This document shows positions 8,122 to 16,952 of a stretch of 64,000 nucleotides of DNA, one piece after another (the stretch's first letter is position 1; each line of letters opens with the position of its first letter). This DNA is from Paenibacillus brevis. Lineage in GTDB: Bacteria; Bacillota; Bacilli; Paenibacillales; Paenibacillaceae. Location of the stretch: NCBI RefSeq assembly GCF_018919145.1, contig NZ_JAHLQJ010000007.1, forward strand, positions 124,001 to 188,000, in the 5' to 3' direction. The translations under genes and the position numbers were made by a program. Under the pieces are notes generated by a model, which had not been told where the DNA came from, did not search any database, and saw only the letters and a program-made list of their open reading frames with translations.

Positions 8122-8129
8122 ATATTAAA

Positions 8130-8153
8130 AGGGGCACCGAATGTGCCCCTTTC
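8130..8153 (+). terminator. Rho-independent terminator of the recombinase operon
   Basis: AGGGGCAC (8130-8137) pairs with GTGCCCCT (8143-8150) and is followed by TTT, nine bases after the stop of the second recombinase. Confidence 0.8.
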
Positions 8154-8163
8154 AAGCTCTCCT

Positions 8164-8204
8164 GAAATGTCGCGACAGCATTTTTTTATGTATTTATTGC
8201 GACA
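8164..8204. repeat. Inverted GTCGC/GCGAC repeat after recombinase genes
   Basis: GAAATGTCGCGACA (8164-8177) is followed by TTGCGACA (8197-8204) across a T-rich spacer. The first ten bases, GAAATGTCGC, are identical to 2639-2648, where an inverted TTGCGAC also follows (2680-2686). The two sites could mark ends of a unit of about 5.5 kb that includes the recombinases, but this rests on short matches. Confidence 0.35.
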
Positions 8205-8286
8205 CCGCATTAATTTAGTCTAATACATTGAAAGTAATTACCGGATAGAACTTTTCTTGATCTGCAAACTCGATGGGACTTATTTT

Positions 8287-9570
8287 CTACTGATGAGAAA
8301 ACTTAAATCTACTAATCTCATTCCTTAAATTACTTGCCGTTTTACTAAGAATTATGGCGGATGATGCAACTTCCTCATTTGAGGAAGACTGTTTTTCCAT
8401 TGATGCAGACACTATCTGTATAGTAGATGACGTTTGTTCGGCTATTGTAGCAATCTCCTCAATGATACCTATGGTTTGATTTGTCTTCCTGCTGACAACT
8501 AGCATTGCTTTTTTAACATCTTCTGATTGATGGGTAATGTTATGCACGTAATTAACTATGTCATTAAATGCCTCTCCTGTTTTATTAACCGTTTTTCTTC
8601 CCACTTCAACTATTTCTGTTCCTATGTTAATAGATTGAACTGTTTTATAGGTTTGACTTAAAATTTCATCAACTAATTTTCTTATTTCCCCACCTGCCCT
8701 AGCAGATTCCTCAGCAAGTTTTCTTACTTCTTCAGCAACTACAGCAAAACCTCTTCCATGTTCTCCTGCTCTAGCCGCTTCAATTGTTGCATTTAATGCA
8801 AGTAAATTTGTTTGCTCGGCTATACTGGTTATTAATGTGACAATATTGCTAATTTCGTTTGATTTATTGCCAAGTGAATTTACAAGCCTGGATGAATCCT
8901 CAACAGATTCTTGAATTAGATTCATTTTCCGTATTGTTTCATCAATAAGCTGTAACCCCGTATCCGCTTTAACACTTGTTTCATTTGATAATTTTGTAAC
9001 AGCTTGAATAGATCCATCTACATTATCCATTTCAGCCTCTACTAGTTTTGAGAAATCTAATAATTCTATTGATTTTAGAGATTGTAATTCTGATCCCGCT
9101 ACAATTTCTTGCATCGCTGTTGAGATTTTTGTAACTGAAGAACTACTTTGTTCAGCACTTATTTTAAATTCTTCTGCATATGTCGAAACATCTATTGCTA
9201 CGTTATTGGTCTTCGTAACAACATCATTAAAATTGTTAATCATGATATTAAAGGAACTGGATAAATTTCCAATTTCGTCTTTGGCACCAACCTCAGTTAC
9301 GACAGTTAAATCTCCGCTAGCTGCAATATTAGTTGCATTTAACACTTTTTTAAGTCGATTGATGATAACGAATTCTGTAACTAAAAATATCACCACTGTT
9401 GAAACCAACAGGTTTACTGATGTGTTTATAATGATACCAATACTGAATTCACCAATTAAATAACTTATCACTGCTGAAATAGGTAAACAAATTAACATAC
9501 TTAAAACGATGACGAAAATCATCTTTGCCCTCAGACTTCTCCGTCTAAAAGTGACCCTCCAGGATTCCAT
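8287..9570 (-). CDS. Methyl-accepting chemotaxis protein without an outer sensor domain
   Basis: 427 residues. Two hydrophobic segments (about 17-38 and 45-67) are separated only by a short link (IGEFSIG), so there is no extracytoplasmic ligand domain. A HAMP-type region (about 68-125) follows, then the coiled-coil signalling domain. Its hairpin tip reads [38 protein letters not shown], the most conserved part of the family, which contacts CheA/CheW. It probably senses membrane state or a partner protein. Monocistronic; no chemotaxis genes nearby. Confidence 0.92.
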   Translation of the reverse strand: MESWRVTFRRRSLRAKMIFVIVLSMLICLPISAVISYLIGEFSIGIIINTSVNLLVSTVVIFLVTEFVIINRLKKVLNATNIAASGDLTVVTEVGAKDEIGNLSSSFNIMINNFNDVVTKTNNVAIDVSTYAEEFKISAEQSSSSVTKISTAMQEIVAGSELQSLKSIELLDFSKLVEAEMDNVDGSIQAVTKLSNETSVKADTGLQLIDETIRKMNLIQESVEDSSRLVNSLGNKSNEISNIVTLITSIAEQTNLLALNATIEAARAGEHGRGFAVVAEEVRKLAEESARAGGEIRKLVDEILSQTYKTVQSINIGTEIVEVGRKTVNKTGEAFNDIVNYVHNITHQSEDVKKAMLVVSRKTNQTIGIIEEIATIAEQTSSTIQIVSASMEKQSSSNEEVASSAIILSKTASNLRNEISRFKFSHQ

Positions 9571-9626
9571 ACTGAATCTCCCATTCTTCTAAAATTCAAC
9601 CTTCCCTTATTGCTTGAAAAAAACTA

Positions 9627-10568
9627 TTAGCTTTCAATGGATAAAATCGTCTCACTTGGGCTTAAGTGCACAAGTTCTGCACTTTCACTCCAAAGTTTAC
9701 TCGCTGCCAGCCTATCATATGAAGGTATAGATGATTTGGTTTCTTTACCGCGGTCATAATACTTCCCAGTAGTCTGCTCATATTTACTTTCTGTAATCAT
9801 ATCAGCTAATGCTTTTCCGGATTTTATCGAGTTGCTGCCTCTTCTTAATATCCATGCTATTGTGGTCATCAAGCTGCCCATCACTATTTTTATAATTGGA
9901 TTTACGTTGGGAGAAAAAAAGTTCGTATCCGTCATCAAACCAGGATTAAAAGCGTTCACCGTAATCTGCTTATCTGTTTCAACTGCAAGTCGTTTTGCCA
10001 TCTCATAAGTACACAATATGTTACAAAGTTTGGAGGTAGCATATTGTTCCATTGATCCATTCTTACTATTATTAGGATACGCCAAGGAGCTTGCATCTGT
10101 GAAGGTAGGAGTATCGTACGGAAAAAATCTTTCGGGATCATGAGTATCACTGCTAACAAATACAACGCGCCCGTTATCAACCATTTGCTTCAGCATTAAG
10201 TTCGCCAGTAAATAATGACCTAGATGATTAACGCCGAATGCGGATTCGAAACCGTCTTTTGTAGGCTTTTCAGGATCATGATGTATTCCTGCATTACATA
10301 CGAGACCAAAAAGAGGGGGAAATTTTCCTTCGAGAAAAATATTAGTAAAATTGCGTATGGATTCTATCGAGGCTAAATCCAACTTAAGCGTATAAATATT
10401 AGGATTTCCAGTTTCAATTCGTAGATTAACAACGGCATGATTTGCTTTATTTGGATTTCTGCTTGCAATCACTACAGTGTAGTTTTGGTTATTCAAAGCA
10501 ACATTCTTTGCGCACTGATATCCAAGACCAGAATTACCACCAGTTATGATTACAGTTCTTTTTTCCAT
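9627..10568 (-). CDS. Short-chain dehydrogenase/reductase (retinol/protochlorophyllide-reductase-like)
   Basis: 313 residues from ATG 10568 (GGAGGGATTGAA upstream). Classical SDR signs: TGGNSGLGYQCAK (TGxxxGxG cofactor loop, residues 9-17), VCNAGIH (NAG), a serine before the active site (VVFVSSDTHD) and YATSKLCN (Y-x-x-x-K). The extended substrate loop and C-terminal part resemble the light-independent relatives of protochlorophyllide reductase. Cytoplasmic NAD(P)H oxidoreductase; substrate unknown. It follows the NAD(P)-binding gene at 10593 by 25 bases, so the two are likely co-transcribed. Confidence 0.88.
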   Translation of the reverse strand: MEKRTVIITGGNSGLGYQCAKNVALNNQNYTVVIASRNPNKANHAVVNLRIETGNPNIYTLKLDLASIESIRNFTNIFLEGKFPPLFGLVCNAGIHHDPEKPTKDGFESAFGVNHLGHYLLANLMLKQMVDNGRVVFVSSDTHDPERFFPYDTPTFTDASSLAYPNNSKNGSMEQYATSKLCNILCTYEMAKRLAVETDKQITVNAFNPGLMTDTNFFSPNVNPIIKIVMGSLMTTIAWILRRGSNSIKSGKALADMITESKYEQTTGKYYDRGKETKSSIPSYDRLAASKLWSESAELVHLSPSETILSIES

Positions 10569-10592
10569 TTCAATCCCTCCTGTTCTTTTTTC

Positions 10593-11219
10593 TCAGTCGG
10601 TAATAACGGCATTACGGCGAATCCACTTGTCATCATGCGCTGCTTTATGGATGAAGTCCGCAACATCAGCACGGTTTATCCTGGGAGCCCCCTTCATCTT
10701 GATCCGATCACTTACACGGTAAATACCCTTAGCTGGTCCGTTCATTAACGCAGTAGGATAGACGATTGTCCATTTCAAACCACTTTCACGAATTATTTTT
10801 TCCGATGCTTCTTTGTTAATGTAGAGATCACGCAATAGAGTTCTATACATAAATTTTTGAACAATCGTTGCGTCGAGGAATGTGTCACCAACCCCAAACG
10901 ATGATAACCACACTAAACGAGTTACGCCAGTTAGCTTAGCTGCACCGATTACGCCCTTGGCTGCGCGTGTAAATAAGTCCTTGGCTCGAATGGATTTCCC
11001 TCTGCCAAGCGTTACAATAACTGCATCCTGCCCCTTCATGGCCCTCACCAAGACACCATGCGAAGTTGCATCACCAGTAATAATTGTAACCTTCCCTTGC
11101 AAGTCTCTTAATGCTTCTGGCCGACGGGCGAGAATTGTAATCGTGTCACCTGACTTTAGAGCGCGGTCCACGACATGCTGACCGGAAGGTCCGGTCGCAC
11201 CAATAATGAGTAGCTTCAA
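10593..11219 (-). CDS. NAD(P)-binding oxidoreductase, biliverdin-reductase-B/NmrA-like
   Basis: 208 residues if started at TTG 11217-11219, which has AGGTGA six bases upstream; a GTG at 11228 is the alternative. KLLIIGATGPSGQHVVDRAL carries the atypical-SDR loop GxxGxxG, followed by ITILARRPEAL, VTIITGDATS and AVIVTLGRG, and then SSFGVGD and the IVYPTALMNGP region. This is the plan of the NAD(P)H-binding PF13460 group. Cytoplasmic; partner or substrate unknown. Upstream member of a two-gene unit with the SDR gene. Confidence 0.82.
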   Translation of the reverse strand: MKLLIIGATGPSGQHVVDRALKSGDTITILARRPEALRDLQGKVTIITGDATSHGVLVRAMKGQDAVIVTLGRGKSIRAKDLFTRAAKGVIGAAKLTGVTRLVWLSSFGVGDTFLDATIVQKFMYRTLLRDLYINKEASEKIIRESGLKWTIVYPTALMNGPAKGIYRVSDRIKMKGAPRINRADVADFIHKAAHDDKWIRRNAVITD

Positions 11220-11265
11220 CTTTATCACCTAATTCCGATAATGTTTTTGTTAACAAACCTTACTC

Positions 11266-11300
11266 CTAAGAACAACTCCTGTGTAAGGAGTTGTCCTTAG
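11266..11300 (-). terminator. Hairpin after the MFS exporter gene
   Basis: CTAAG-A-ACAACTCCT (11266-11280) pairs with AGGAGTTGT-C-CTTAG (11286-11300) through a 14-pair stem with one mismatch. It lies just after the exporter stop at 11317. No strong T-run follows on the minus strand, so termination efficiency is uncertain. Confidence 0.55.
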
Positions 11301-11316
11301 AATGTTCTCCACCAAA

Positions 11317-12822
11317 TTAGTGGCCCATCATCGCATTAGCATTTGCATTATCCGATTCGGAACCTTCACCACTGTCTTGATCATCTAGTTGCGGCTTTGG
11401 CTTACGGAGAATAAGTCCGAGCAAAGCACCTGCGCAAGCAATACCCGCGGCGAGCAGGAAGGTGTCACCATATGCGGCCACAGCGGAACCAATCGGATCG
11501 GTTCCCCCGGACTCCTTCATATGATCTCTCACCTGTGAAGTCAGATAGCCAGTCAAGCCTGCTACAGCGAAGGAGACCATGACTTGCTGAGCTGCTGTTG
11601 TCAACGGAGTCACGCGGCTGACAAGTTTTTTAGGTGCGGATTGAAGGACATGGGTGTTGACGGACATCATCGATAAGCCCATACCTGCTCCGACCATGCC
11701 CAAGCAAGTCATGATGTATACCAAGCCGGTATCCGGAGTAATTTGCGATAGCATCACAAGGGCTATTGTTATAAGTCCTAGCCCCGTCACAGCTAGCGGC
11801 CGTGCCCCGACTTTGTCGTACAACCTGCCGCCGATCGGCATCATGATGGCCGTGGCAAGAGCCTGCGGCAGCATGACCAAGCCCGTTTTCAACGGTCCGA
11901 AGCCTTGGACAGTCTGATAGAACAACGGAATGAGCACCATGACGCCGAATAATGCGATTTGTGACAACCATGCGATCAGAATCCCTCGGGTGAAATCGGA
12001 AGAGCGGAATACCCGAAGCTCCAGAAGTGGTTCCTTCTGCCTCAGCTCAACGATGATGAACAATAGCAGCGCAACACCACCGATAGACAATCCAGTTATC
12101 GTTTGCATAGAGCTCCAATCGTGCGATCCTTCGCCGACACCAAATGCCAGCATGGCAAATGCGACAGGCGCAAGAATTATTCCCAGGAAATCCAGCTTTG
12201 GAACGGCTTTGCGTTCAGTGTTCGGCAAATAACGGATGCCTACAAGTATAGCTATGATCCCTATAGGCAAATTAATTAGAAATATCCATTGCCAGGTCGC
12301 ATATTCCACAAGCCAACCGGACAAGATCGGGCCGATGGCGGGAGCCAGCAGCATTGGAACGCCGAGCATTCCCATTACTGCGCCCCTATTTCCCTCCGGT
12401 GCAAGTCTGAATATAGTAGCAAATCCGATTGGAGCGACCATACCGCCGCCAAGACCTTGAATGACTCGGAAAATAACCAATTGCTCCGGGGAAGCAGCCA
12501 TTGAACAAAGTGCAGAGCCTAGAGTAAAAAAGGCGATGGTGATCAGGAAAATACGTTTGGCCCCAAACCTGTCCGTCATCCAGCCCGCTAAAGGTATGAC
12601 AGCCGACAAAGCAAGGGTATATCCGGTAATTGCCCACTGCATGGTGGAGACATCCGTGTTGAAATATTCTACCAGCCCTGGTAAAGCGACATTGACCGCC
12701 GTTGTATCGAGGATAACCATAAACATTCCCAGCACGACTGCCATCAGCGGGCCGATGAGTGATTTAATTGATACGCCTTGTTCCACTCCGGCAGAAGCGG
12801 AAGTTGATTTCTTATTGCTCAT
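11317..12822 (-). CDS. DHA2-family (14-TM, EmrB/QacA-type) multidrug exporter
   Basis: 501 residues with about 14 hydrophobic segments, the length and topology of DHA2 major facilitator exporters. MVILDTTAVNVALPGLVEYF is the first-helix motif of the family (LDxTIVNVALP). GWMTDRFGAKRIFLITIAFF is the loop 2-3 motif A, and QGLGGGMVAPIG and MLGVPMLLAPAIGPILSGWL give motif C. A drug/proton antiporter in the plasma membrane; substrates unknown. Encoded 78 bases after a TetR regulator with a palindromic operator between them, the usual self-induced drug-export pair. Confidence 0.92.
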   Translation of the reverse strand: MSNKKSTSASAGVEQGVSIKSLIGPLMAVVLGMFMVILDTTAVNVALPGLVEYFNTDVSTMQWAITGYTLALSAVIPLAGWMTDRFGAKRIFLITIAFFTLGSALCSMAASPEQLVIFRVIQGLGGGMVAPIGFATIFRLAPEGNRGAVMGMLGVPMLLAPAIGPILSGWLVEYATWQWIFLINLPIGIIAILVGIRYLPNTERKAVPKLDFLGIILAPVAFAMLAFGVGEGSHDWSSMQTITGLSIGGVALLLFIIVELRQKEPLLELRVFRSSDFTRGILIAWLSQIALFGVMVLIPLFYQTVQGFGPLKTGLVMLPQALATAIMMPIGGRLYDKVGARPLAVTGLGLITIALVMLSQITPDTGLVYIMTCLGMVGAGMGLSMMSVNTHVLQSAPKKLVSRVTPLTTAAQQVMVSFAVAGLTGYLTSQVRDHMKESGGTDPIGSAVAAYGDTFLLAAGIACAGALLGLILRKPKPQLDDQDSGEGSESDNANANAMMGH

Positions 12823-12846
12823 TTGGATGGTTCCTTTCTTGTTTTA

Positions 12847-12864
12847 TAACTAACTGGTTAGTTA
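12847..12864. promoter_or_regulatory. Palindromic operator, probably TetR-bound, before the exporter
   Basis: TAACTAAC-TG-GTTAGTTA is a perfect inverted repeat with 8-base arms in the gap between the regulator stop and the exporter start. A related site with the same TAACTAACTG core lies upstream of the regulator itself (13578-13599). Confidence 0.7.
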
Positions 12865-12900
12865 ATTGACGGTAAAGAGGAGCATTTGCTCCAGACTGAT

Positions 12901-13548
12901 TTAAAGCCGGCCTGGATGCTCCACTTTGAACTGTTTCTTTATCGTGCTGACATAATTATTGCGAAAATCCTCCATAAAGGATTGTCGGAAGGTCTGATCG
13001 TCCATTCCTGAATATTCTGTCCATTTCTCTCCAACAGTATGATACAACAGGACGGGCGCAAATCCGAAGAAAAAGATATTCATCTTTAATCGGTTCAGCG
13101 TCTCCGAATCCATGCCTGCCTTCTCCGCCAGCATGTTCAAATGGGGAATGGTCGAGTCGATAATACGGAAGAATTCGCGGGTAAACTCATCGTTTTTGAA
13201 CGCTTCGATGGCAATAATTCGCAGGAACGACTTTCGTCTCTCGAACATCCCCATCATATGTTCTCCGATCCTTTCAGCAAGAACGGGCTCACCTTGTGAC
13301 AATGATTCCATAAATGCCTGCTTCTCCTGGGCCATTTCTTCGAAATGCTTATCCGTTAAAGCCCGAAGTAGCTGTTCTTTACTCTGGAAGTAATAATACA
13401 GCATACCTTTATTGAGACCCGCCCTCTTGGCGATTTCGTCGACTCTTGCTCCGTCGAAACCTTTTTCGGCGAATACGGCCTCCGCGGCGTCGAGAATTTT
13501 CTGCTGGCTGGCTTGAGCGTCCCGCTCTTGAGCTTTGGGTTTCGGCAT
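12901..13548 (-). CDS. TetR/AcrR-family transcriptional repressor
   Basis: 215 residues from ATG 13548 after GGAGGTGAACC. The N-terminal helix-turn-helix (about 14-60) has ILDAAEAVFAEKGFDGARVDEIAKRAGLNKGMLYYYFQSKEQLL, a textbook TetR DNA-binding domain. The rest is the helical ligand-binding and dimer region, with a TetR_C-like helix set. Palindromic sites at 12847 and 13578 flank the gene, so it probably represses itself and the downstream exporter until a drug binds. Confidence 0.93.
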   Translation of the reverse strand: MPKPKAQERDAQASQQKILDAAEAVFAEKGFDGARVDEIAKRAGLNKGMLYYYFQSKEQLLRALTDKHFEEMAQEKQAFMESLSQGEPVLAERIGEHMMGMFERRKSFLRIIAIEAFKNDEFTREFFRIIDSTIPHLNMLAEKAGMDSETLNRLKMNIFFFGFAPVLLYHTVGEKWTEYSGMDDQTFRQSFMEDFRNNYVSTIKKQFKVEHPGRL

Positions 13549-13577
13549 TGGTTCACCTCCTTAACGAAGAAAGATTA

Positions 13578-13599
13578 ATTAACTAACTGTATAGTTAAT
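13578..13599. promoter_or_regulatory. Second TetR-type operator, before the regulator gene
   Basis: ATTAACTA (13578-13585) and TAGTTAAT (13592-13599) form an inverted repeat around ACTGTA, 30 bases upstream of the repressor start. The TAACTAACTG stretch is shared with the site at 12847-12864. Confidence 0.65.
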
Positions 13600-13790
13600 A
13601 GTATAGTCGTGTAAGATGGAGTTGTCAATGGCCCCCCCAGGTCGTTATCACGTACAAAGTGAATAATAGCTTACGAATCGTTGTGATATGGTCATGAGTC
13701 CACTTACCCTGCCCAGATACTATATGTAGTGTTGTGCATTCTTAACCATAAAATAATTTGTAATTCAATGATTGTCCATGGATCATAGGC

Positions 13791-13823
13791 GGCGGTACAC
13801 TTCACTACTCAAAGTGTACCGCC
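13791..13823. terminator. Hairpin after the RND exporter gene
   Basis: GGCGGTACACTT (13791-13802) pairs perfectly with AAGTGTACCGCC (13812-13823). It sits just beyond the RND stop (13834). A T-rich tail follows only on the plus strand side (TTATTT), so the direction of any termination is unclear. The rest of 13549-13833 holds no gene that I can see. Confidence 0.55.
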
Positions 13824-13833
13824 TTATTTATCC

Positions 13834-16800
13834 CTAAGCTGCTATGAACTCTTCTGCCTTGACTGTTCGCTTCTTCCAAGCCATCTCATAGATGACCGGT
13901 ACGACGATTAGAGTCAGTATCGTCGAGGAGAATAATCCACCGATGACCGTGATCGCGAGACCGGAAGAGATCAGGCTTGTCGATGAGCCGGACAACGCCA
14001 GCGGCAAGAGCGCAAGCATCGTCGCGAATGCAGTCATGAGAATCGGACGAAGACGTGTTTTGGACGCTTCGACGATCGCTTCGGTAACCGACATTCCCGA
14101 CTTGCGGTTCTTCTCGACCCTATCGAGCAGCACGATCGCATTCGTGACAACAATGCCGACGAGCATCAGCATGCCAATCATTCCGCTCATGGATAGCGCC
14201 TCTCCCATGATGAGCAAAGCGCTTAGCGAGCCGACAGGAATGAAGATTAGGGAACTCAAGATGATAAGCGGCGTTCGGAGCCCGCTGAACGTCATATTCA
14301 TGACAAGGAAGACGAGCGCGATAGCAGATGCCATCGCGATGCCGATGCTCGCGAAGCCTTCATTTAACATATCCTGCCCGCCGCCGACGGACAATTCTAC
14401 ACCACCCGGCAGTGACAAGCTCTCGATATCCTTTTTGACCTGTTGGGTCAAAGAAGATATTGATTCAGCGTTTTTAGCGGTGCCGCTTACCATGGCATAC
14501 ATGTTCCCGTCCTCGTGGTTGATATTGACCCAAGCTTCTCGCTCGGCGAGATCCGCAATATCCCCCAGCTTCATTAAGCCTGCCGCGGTCGGAATCTGAA
14601 GATTCTCCAATTCCTCTCTTGAAGTGATCGGTTGCAAGTAAGACAACGTAATCTCTTGATCCTTATTATCGATTGAATAGTTGCCAGTATTCACTGGTCG
14701 CAATTGTTCGCCAACAAGTTGCATGATGAGAAACGGGCTTACGTTGGCTTCAATACCTCTTTGATTAAGCGTAAGCACCCACTTCGGCGTAACATTGCTC
14801 ATATTGTTGGTCACATTCTTTAGATCGCCGTTTTGCTTCATCAAATCCTCGACTTGCTTGGCCGCTTCGGCCAGCTTGTCTGCATCTTCGGCATAGATGC
14901 TCACGTCAATGCTATCGCCGGATGGTGGCCCTTCCTGCTGCCCCTCTTTCACGTTAACCGTCGTCCCAGCGACCTCAGCGGTTACGATAGCCGGCAATTC
15001 GGCGTTTAATTTATCAAGCGTCTGGTTGAGATCCGCAGTGTCACTGAACTGAACCGTTAGAGTCGCTTTGTTATGGCCTCCTGAAGAGTTGAACGGGTTA
15101 TTGCCGGATCCTCCTACCGTTATCTCGTAGTTATTCACGCCAGGCATGCTCTTTAAATATTGTTCCACCTTGCCGCCGACTTCATTAGTCTGGCCAATAC
15201 TGCTTTTCGATGGCAATGAAATTTCGATGGTAGCCGACGGCGTAGAACCCGGCGGGAGGAATGTAAAACCAAGCAATGGAATGAGGCTTAACGACCCGAC
15301 CAGTAACAGAACCGCTGTCCCGATGACCAGACCTTTTCGTTTCAGCGCTCCTCGAATGATCTTCTCAAATCTGTCTGCCATCTTACCGCCTTCCTTGTGC
15401 GGCTTGACGTTCTTAAAGAACCTGCTTCCGAGCACCGGAATGAGCATCATCGACACAAGCAGCGAAGCGAGGATCGATACGACGACAGCAACCGAAAACG
15501 GCCGGAAAAACTCGCCGAGGATTCCACTGACGAAAGCGATCGGCGCAAATACAACCACCGTTGCGATTGTGGACGAGGTGACCGCCCCGATTACTTCTTT
15601 TGTGGCTTTATAGGCCAATTCCTTTCCCTTAGCCTCATTGCTTTTCTCTTGTCGCCAACGGTAGATATTCTCAATTACTACGATACTGTCATCAACAATG
15701 CGTCCGATCGATACTGCAATCCCGCCGAGCGTCATCATATTGAGTGTATAACCCATTTGATCAAGTAAGGCGATGGTTGCAAAGATCGAGATCGGCAAGG
15801 AAATGATCGAGATGAGCGTCGCCCTAATATTCCTTAGGAATAAGAAGATGACGATGACGCAAAATAGGATCCCATACAAACCTTCTTGAATAAGCTTGGA
15901 TACCGACTCTTCGACCTCTTGCCCTTGATCCATAACGACATGTAGGTTAATTTCACCTTGTTCCTCATATGGAGCAAGCGCTGCCTTGATTTCATTCGCG
16001 ACCTCCGCCGTGTTTGCCTCCTGGGTCTTGACCACATGCAAGATGTAGCTTGGCTCGCCGTTATAGCGTGAGATCTCATTCTGCTCTGACACCATCTTGA
16101 TCTCGGCGATTTCCTTCAGCAGGGTAACGTCAGTATTAACTGCTCCTACTGCCGTACCTAGTCTCAGTTCTTCGATTTGCTGCAGGGAGTCAACCTTGCC
16201 GCTTAAGGTAATTGGAATTGTCGTCTCATCCTGCGCAACATTGCCGAGAGGCAGGGCATAATGGAGCGATTGCAATGCAGTTCGTATCGTGTTTAAGGAT
16301 ATACCTCTCTGAGTTGCTTTTTCCTTATCCACCACGATATTCAGCTTCTCTGTACTCATCCCTTTGATCTCGACTGAATGGATGCCGTCCAGCTTCGTCA
16401 AGGCCGGAACGATCTCCTCTTGCAGCTTGGCTGCGAGCGCTAGCGAATCGTGCTTGTCCGATACGACTGCAGCTTGGTAGATCGGCCCGCTGTTCGCCGA
16501 CAATCGTTGTACGGTTACATTCGCACTGTCGGGCAGATCCGTTTTGGAAATAACCGCTTCGACATCGCTAAACATTTGATCCATATCCGTTCCGAACGGG
16601 AACAGCATAAAGATATTGCCGGCATTATCCGCGGACGTACTAGTAAGCGAGTCATAACCCTTGATACTCATTAGGACATCTTCTACCGGATTCACAATGT
16701 CGCTCTCGATTTCTTCCGTCGAAGCGCCTGGTTGTACTACTTGAACAAACACGGCCGGGAAATCCACATCTGGGAAATTTTCTTGCTTAATTTGAGTTGC

Positions 16801-16887
16801 GGAGTAAAAGCCGTAACCCAGCACCAGAAGGCAAAGGACGACGACTGCAACCCCGTTTTTCAAACTTAATTTTATCAATCCGTTCAC
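13834..16887 (-). CDS. RND-family efflux pump, SwrC/AcrB-like
   Basis: 1017 residues, near the usual length for the family. Start GTG 16887 has GGAGAG eight bases upstream. It opens with a membrane helix and the RND signature QENFPDVDFPAVFVQVVQPGASTEEIESDIVNPVEDVL, then the porter region, six central helices with SIGRIVDDSIVVIENIYRW, a second porter half, and GMIGMLMLVGIVVTNAIVLLDRVE before the last helices. In Bacillales such single-gene RND pumps (SwrC/YerP) export lipopeptides and drugs without an outer-membrane partner. It lies directly downstream of a sensor kinase and response regulator on the same strand, which may control it. Confidence 0.92.
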   Translation of the reverse strand: MNGLIKLSLKNGVAVVVLCLLVLGYGFYSATQIKQENFPDVDFPAVFVQVVQPGASTEEIESDIVNPVEDVLMSIKGYDSLTSTSADNAGNIFMLFPFGTDMDQMFSDVEAVISKTDLPDSANVTVQRLSANSGPIYQAAVVSDKHDSLALAAKLQEEIVPALTKLDGIHSVEIKGMSTEKLNIVVDKEKATQRGISLNTIRTALQSLHYALPLGNVAQDETTIPITLSGKVDSLQQIEELRLGTAVGAVNTDVTLLKEIAEIKMVSEQNEISRYNGEPSYILHVVKTQEANTAEVANEIKAALAPYEEQGEINLHVVMDQGQEVEESVSKLIQEGLYGILFCVIVIFLFLRNIRATLISIISLPISIFATIALLDQMGYTLNMMTLGGIAVSIGRIVDDSIVVIENIYRWRQEKSNEAKGKELAYKATKEVIGAVTSSTIATVVVFAPIAFVSGILGEFFRPFSVAVVVSILASLLVSMMLIPVLGSRFFKNVKPHKEGGKMADRFEKIIRGALKRKGLVIGTAVLLLVGSLSLIPLLGFTFLPPGSTPSATIEISLPSKSSIGQTNEVGGKVEQYLKSMPGVNNYEITVGGSGNNPFNSSGGHNKATLTVQFSDTADLNQTLDKLNAELPAIVTAEVAGTTVNVKEGQQEGPPSGDSIDVSIYAEDADKLAEAAKQVEDLMKQNGDLKNVTNNMSNVTPKWVLTLNQRGIEANVSPFLIMQLVGEQLRPVNTGNYSIDNKDQEITLSYLQPITSREELENLQIPTAAGLMKLGDIADLAEREAWVNINHEDGNMYAMVSGTAKNAESISSLTQQVKKDIESLSLPGGVELSVGGGQDMLNEGFASIGIAMASAIALVFLVMNMTFSGLRTPLIILSSLIFIPVGSLSALLIMGEALSMSGMIGMLMLVGIVVTNAIVLLDRVEKNRKSGMSVTEAIVEASKTRLRPILMTAFATMLALLPLALSGSSTSLISSGLAITVIGGLFSSTILTLIVVPVIYEMAWKKRTVKAEEFIAA

Positions 16888-16921
16888 ACTACATCTCTCC
16901 TCTCACCGTCTGAGATGTAGT
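16888..16921 (-). promoter_or_regulatory. Inverted repeat over the RND pump leader
   Basis: ACTACATCT (16888-16896) and AGATGTAGT (16913-16921) are perfectly complementary. They lie immediately before the RND start codon, and one arm adjoins the GGAGAG ribosome site. A hairpin in the mRNA would fold next to, or partly over, that site; a dimeric regulator site is the alternative. Confidence 0.5.
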
Positions 16922-16930
16922 ATAGAACTG

Positions 16931-16952
16931 AATTTTGTACTCACTGTGTACT
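16931..16952. repeat. Copy 1 of an exact 22-base repeat at the kinase 3' end
   Basis: This 22-base stretch, beginning AATTTTGTAC and ending CTGTGTACT, covers the last codons and stop of the sensor kinase and recurs exactly at 24335-24356. Its centre GTACnCAnTGnGTAC is nearly palindromic. Confidence 0.7.
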
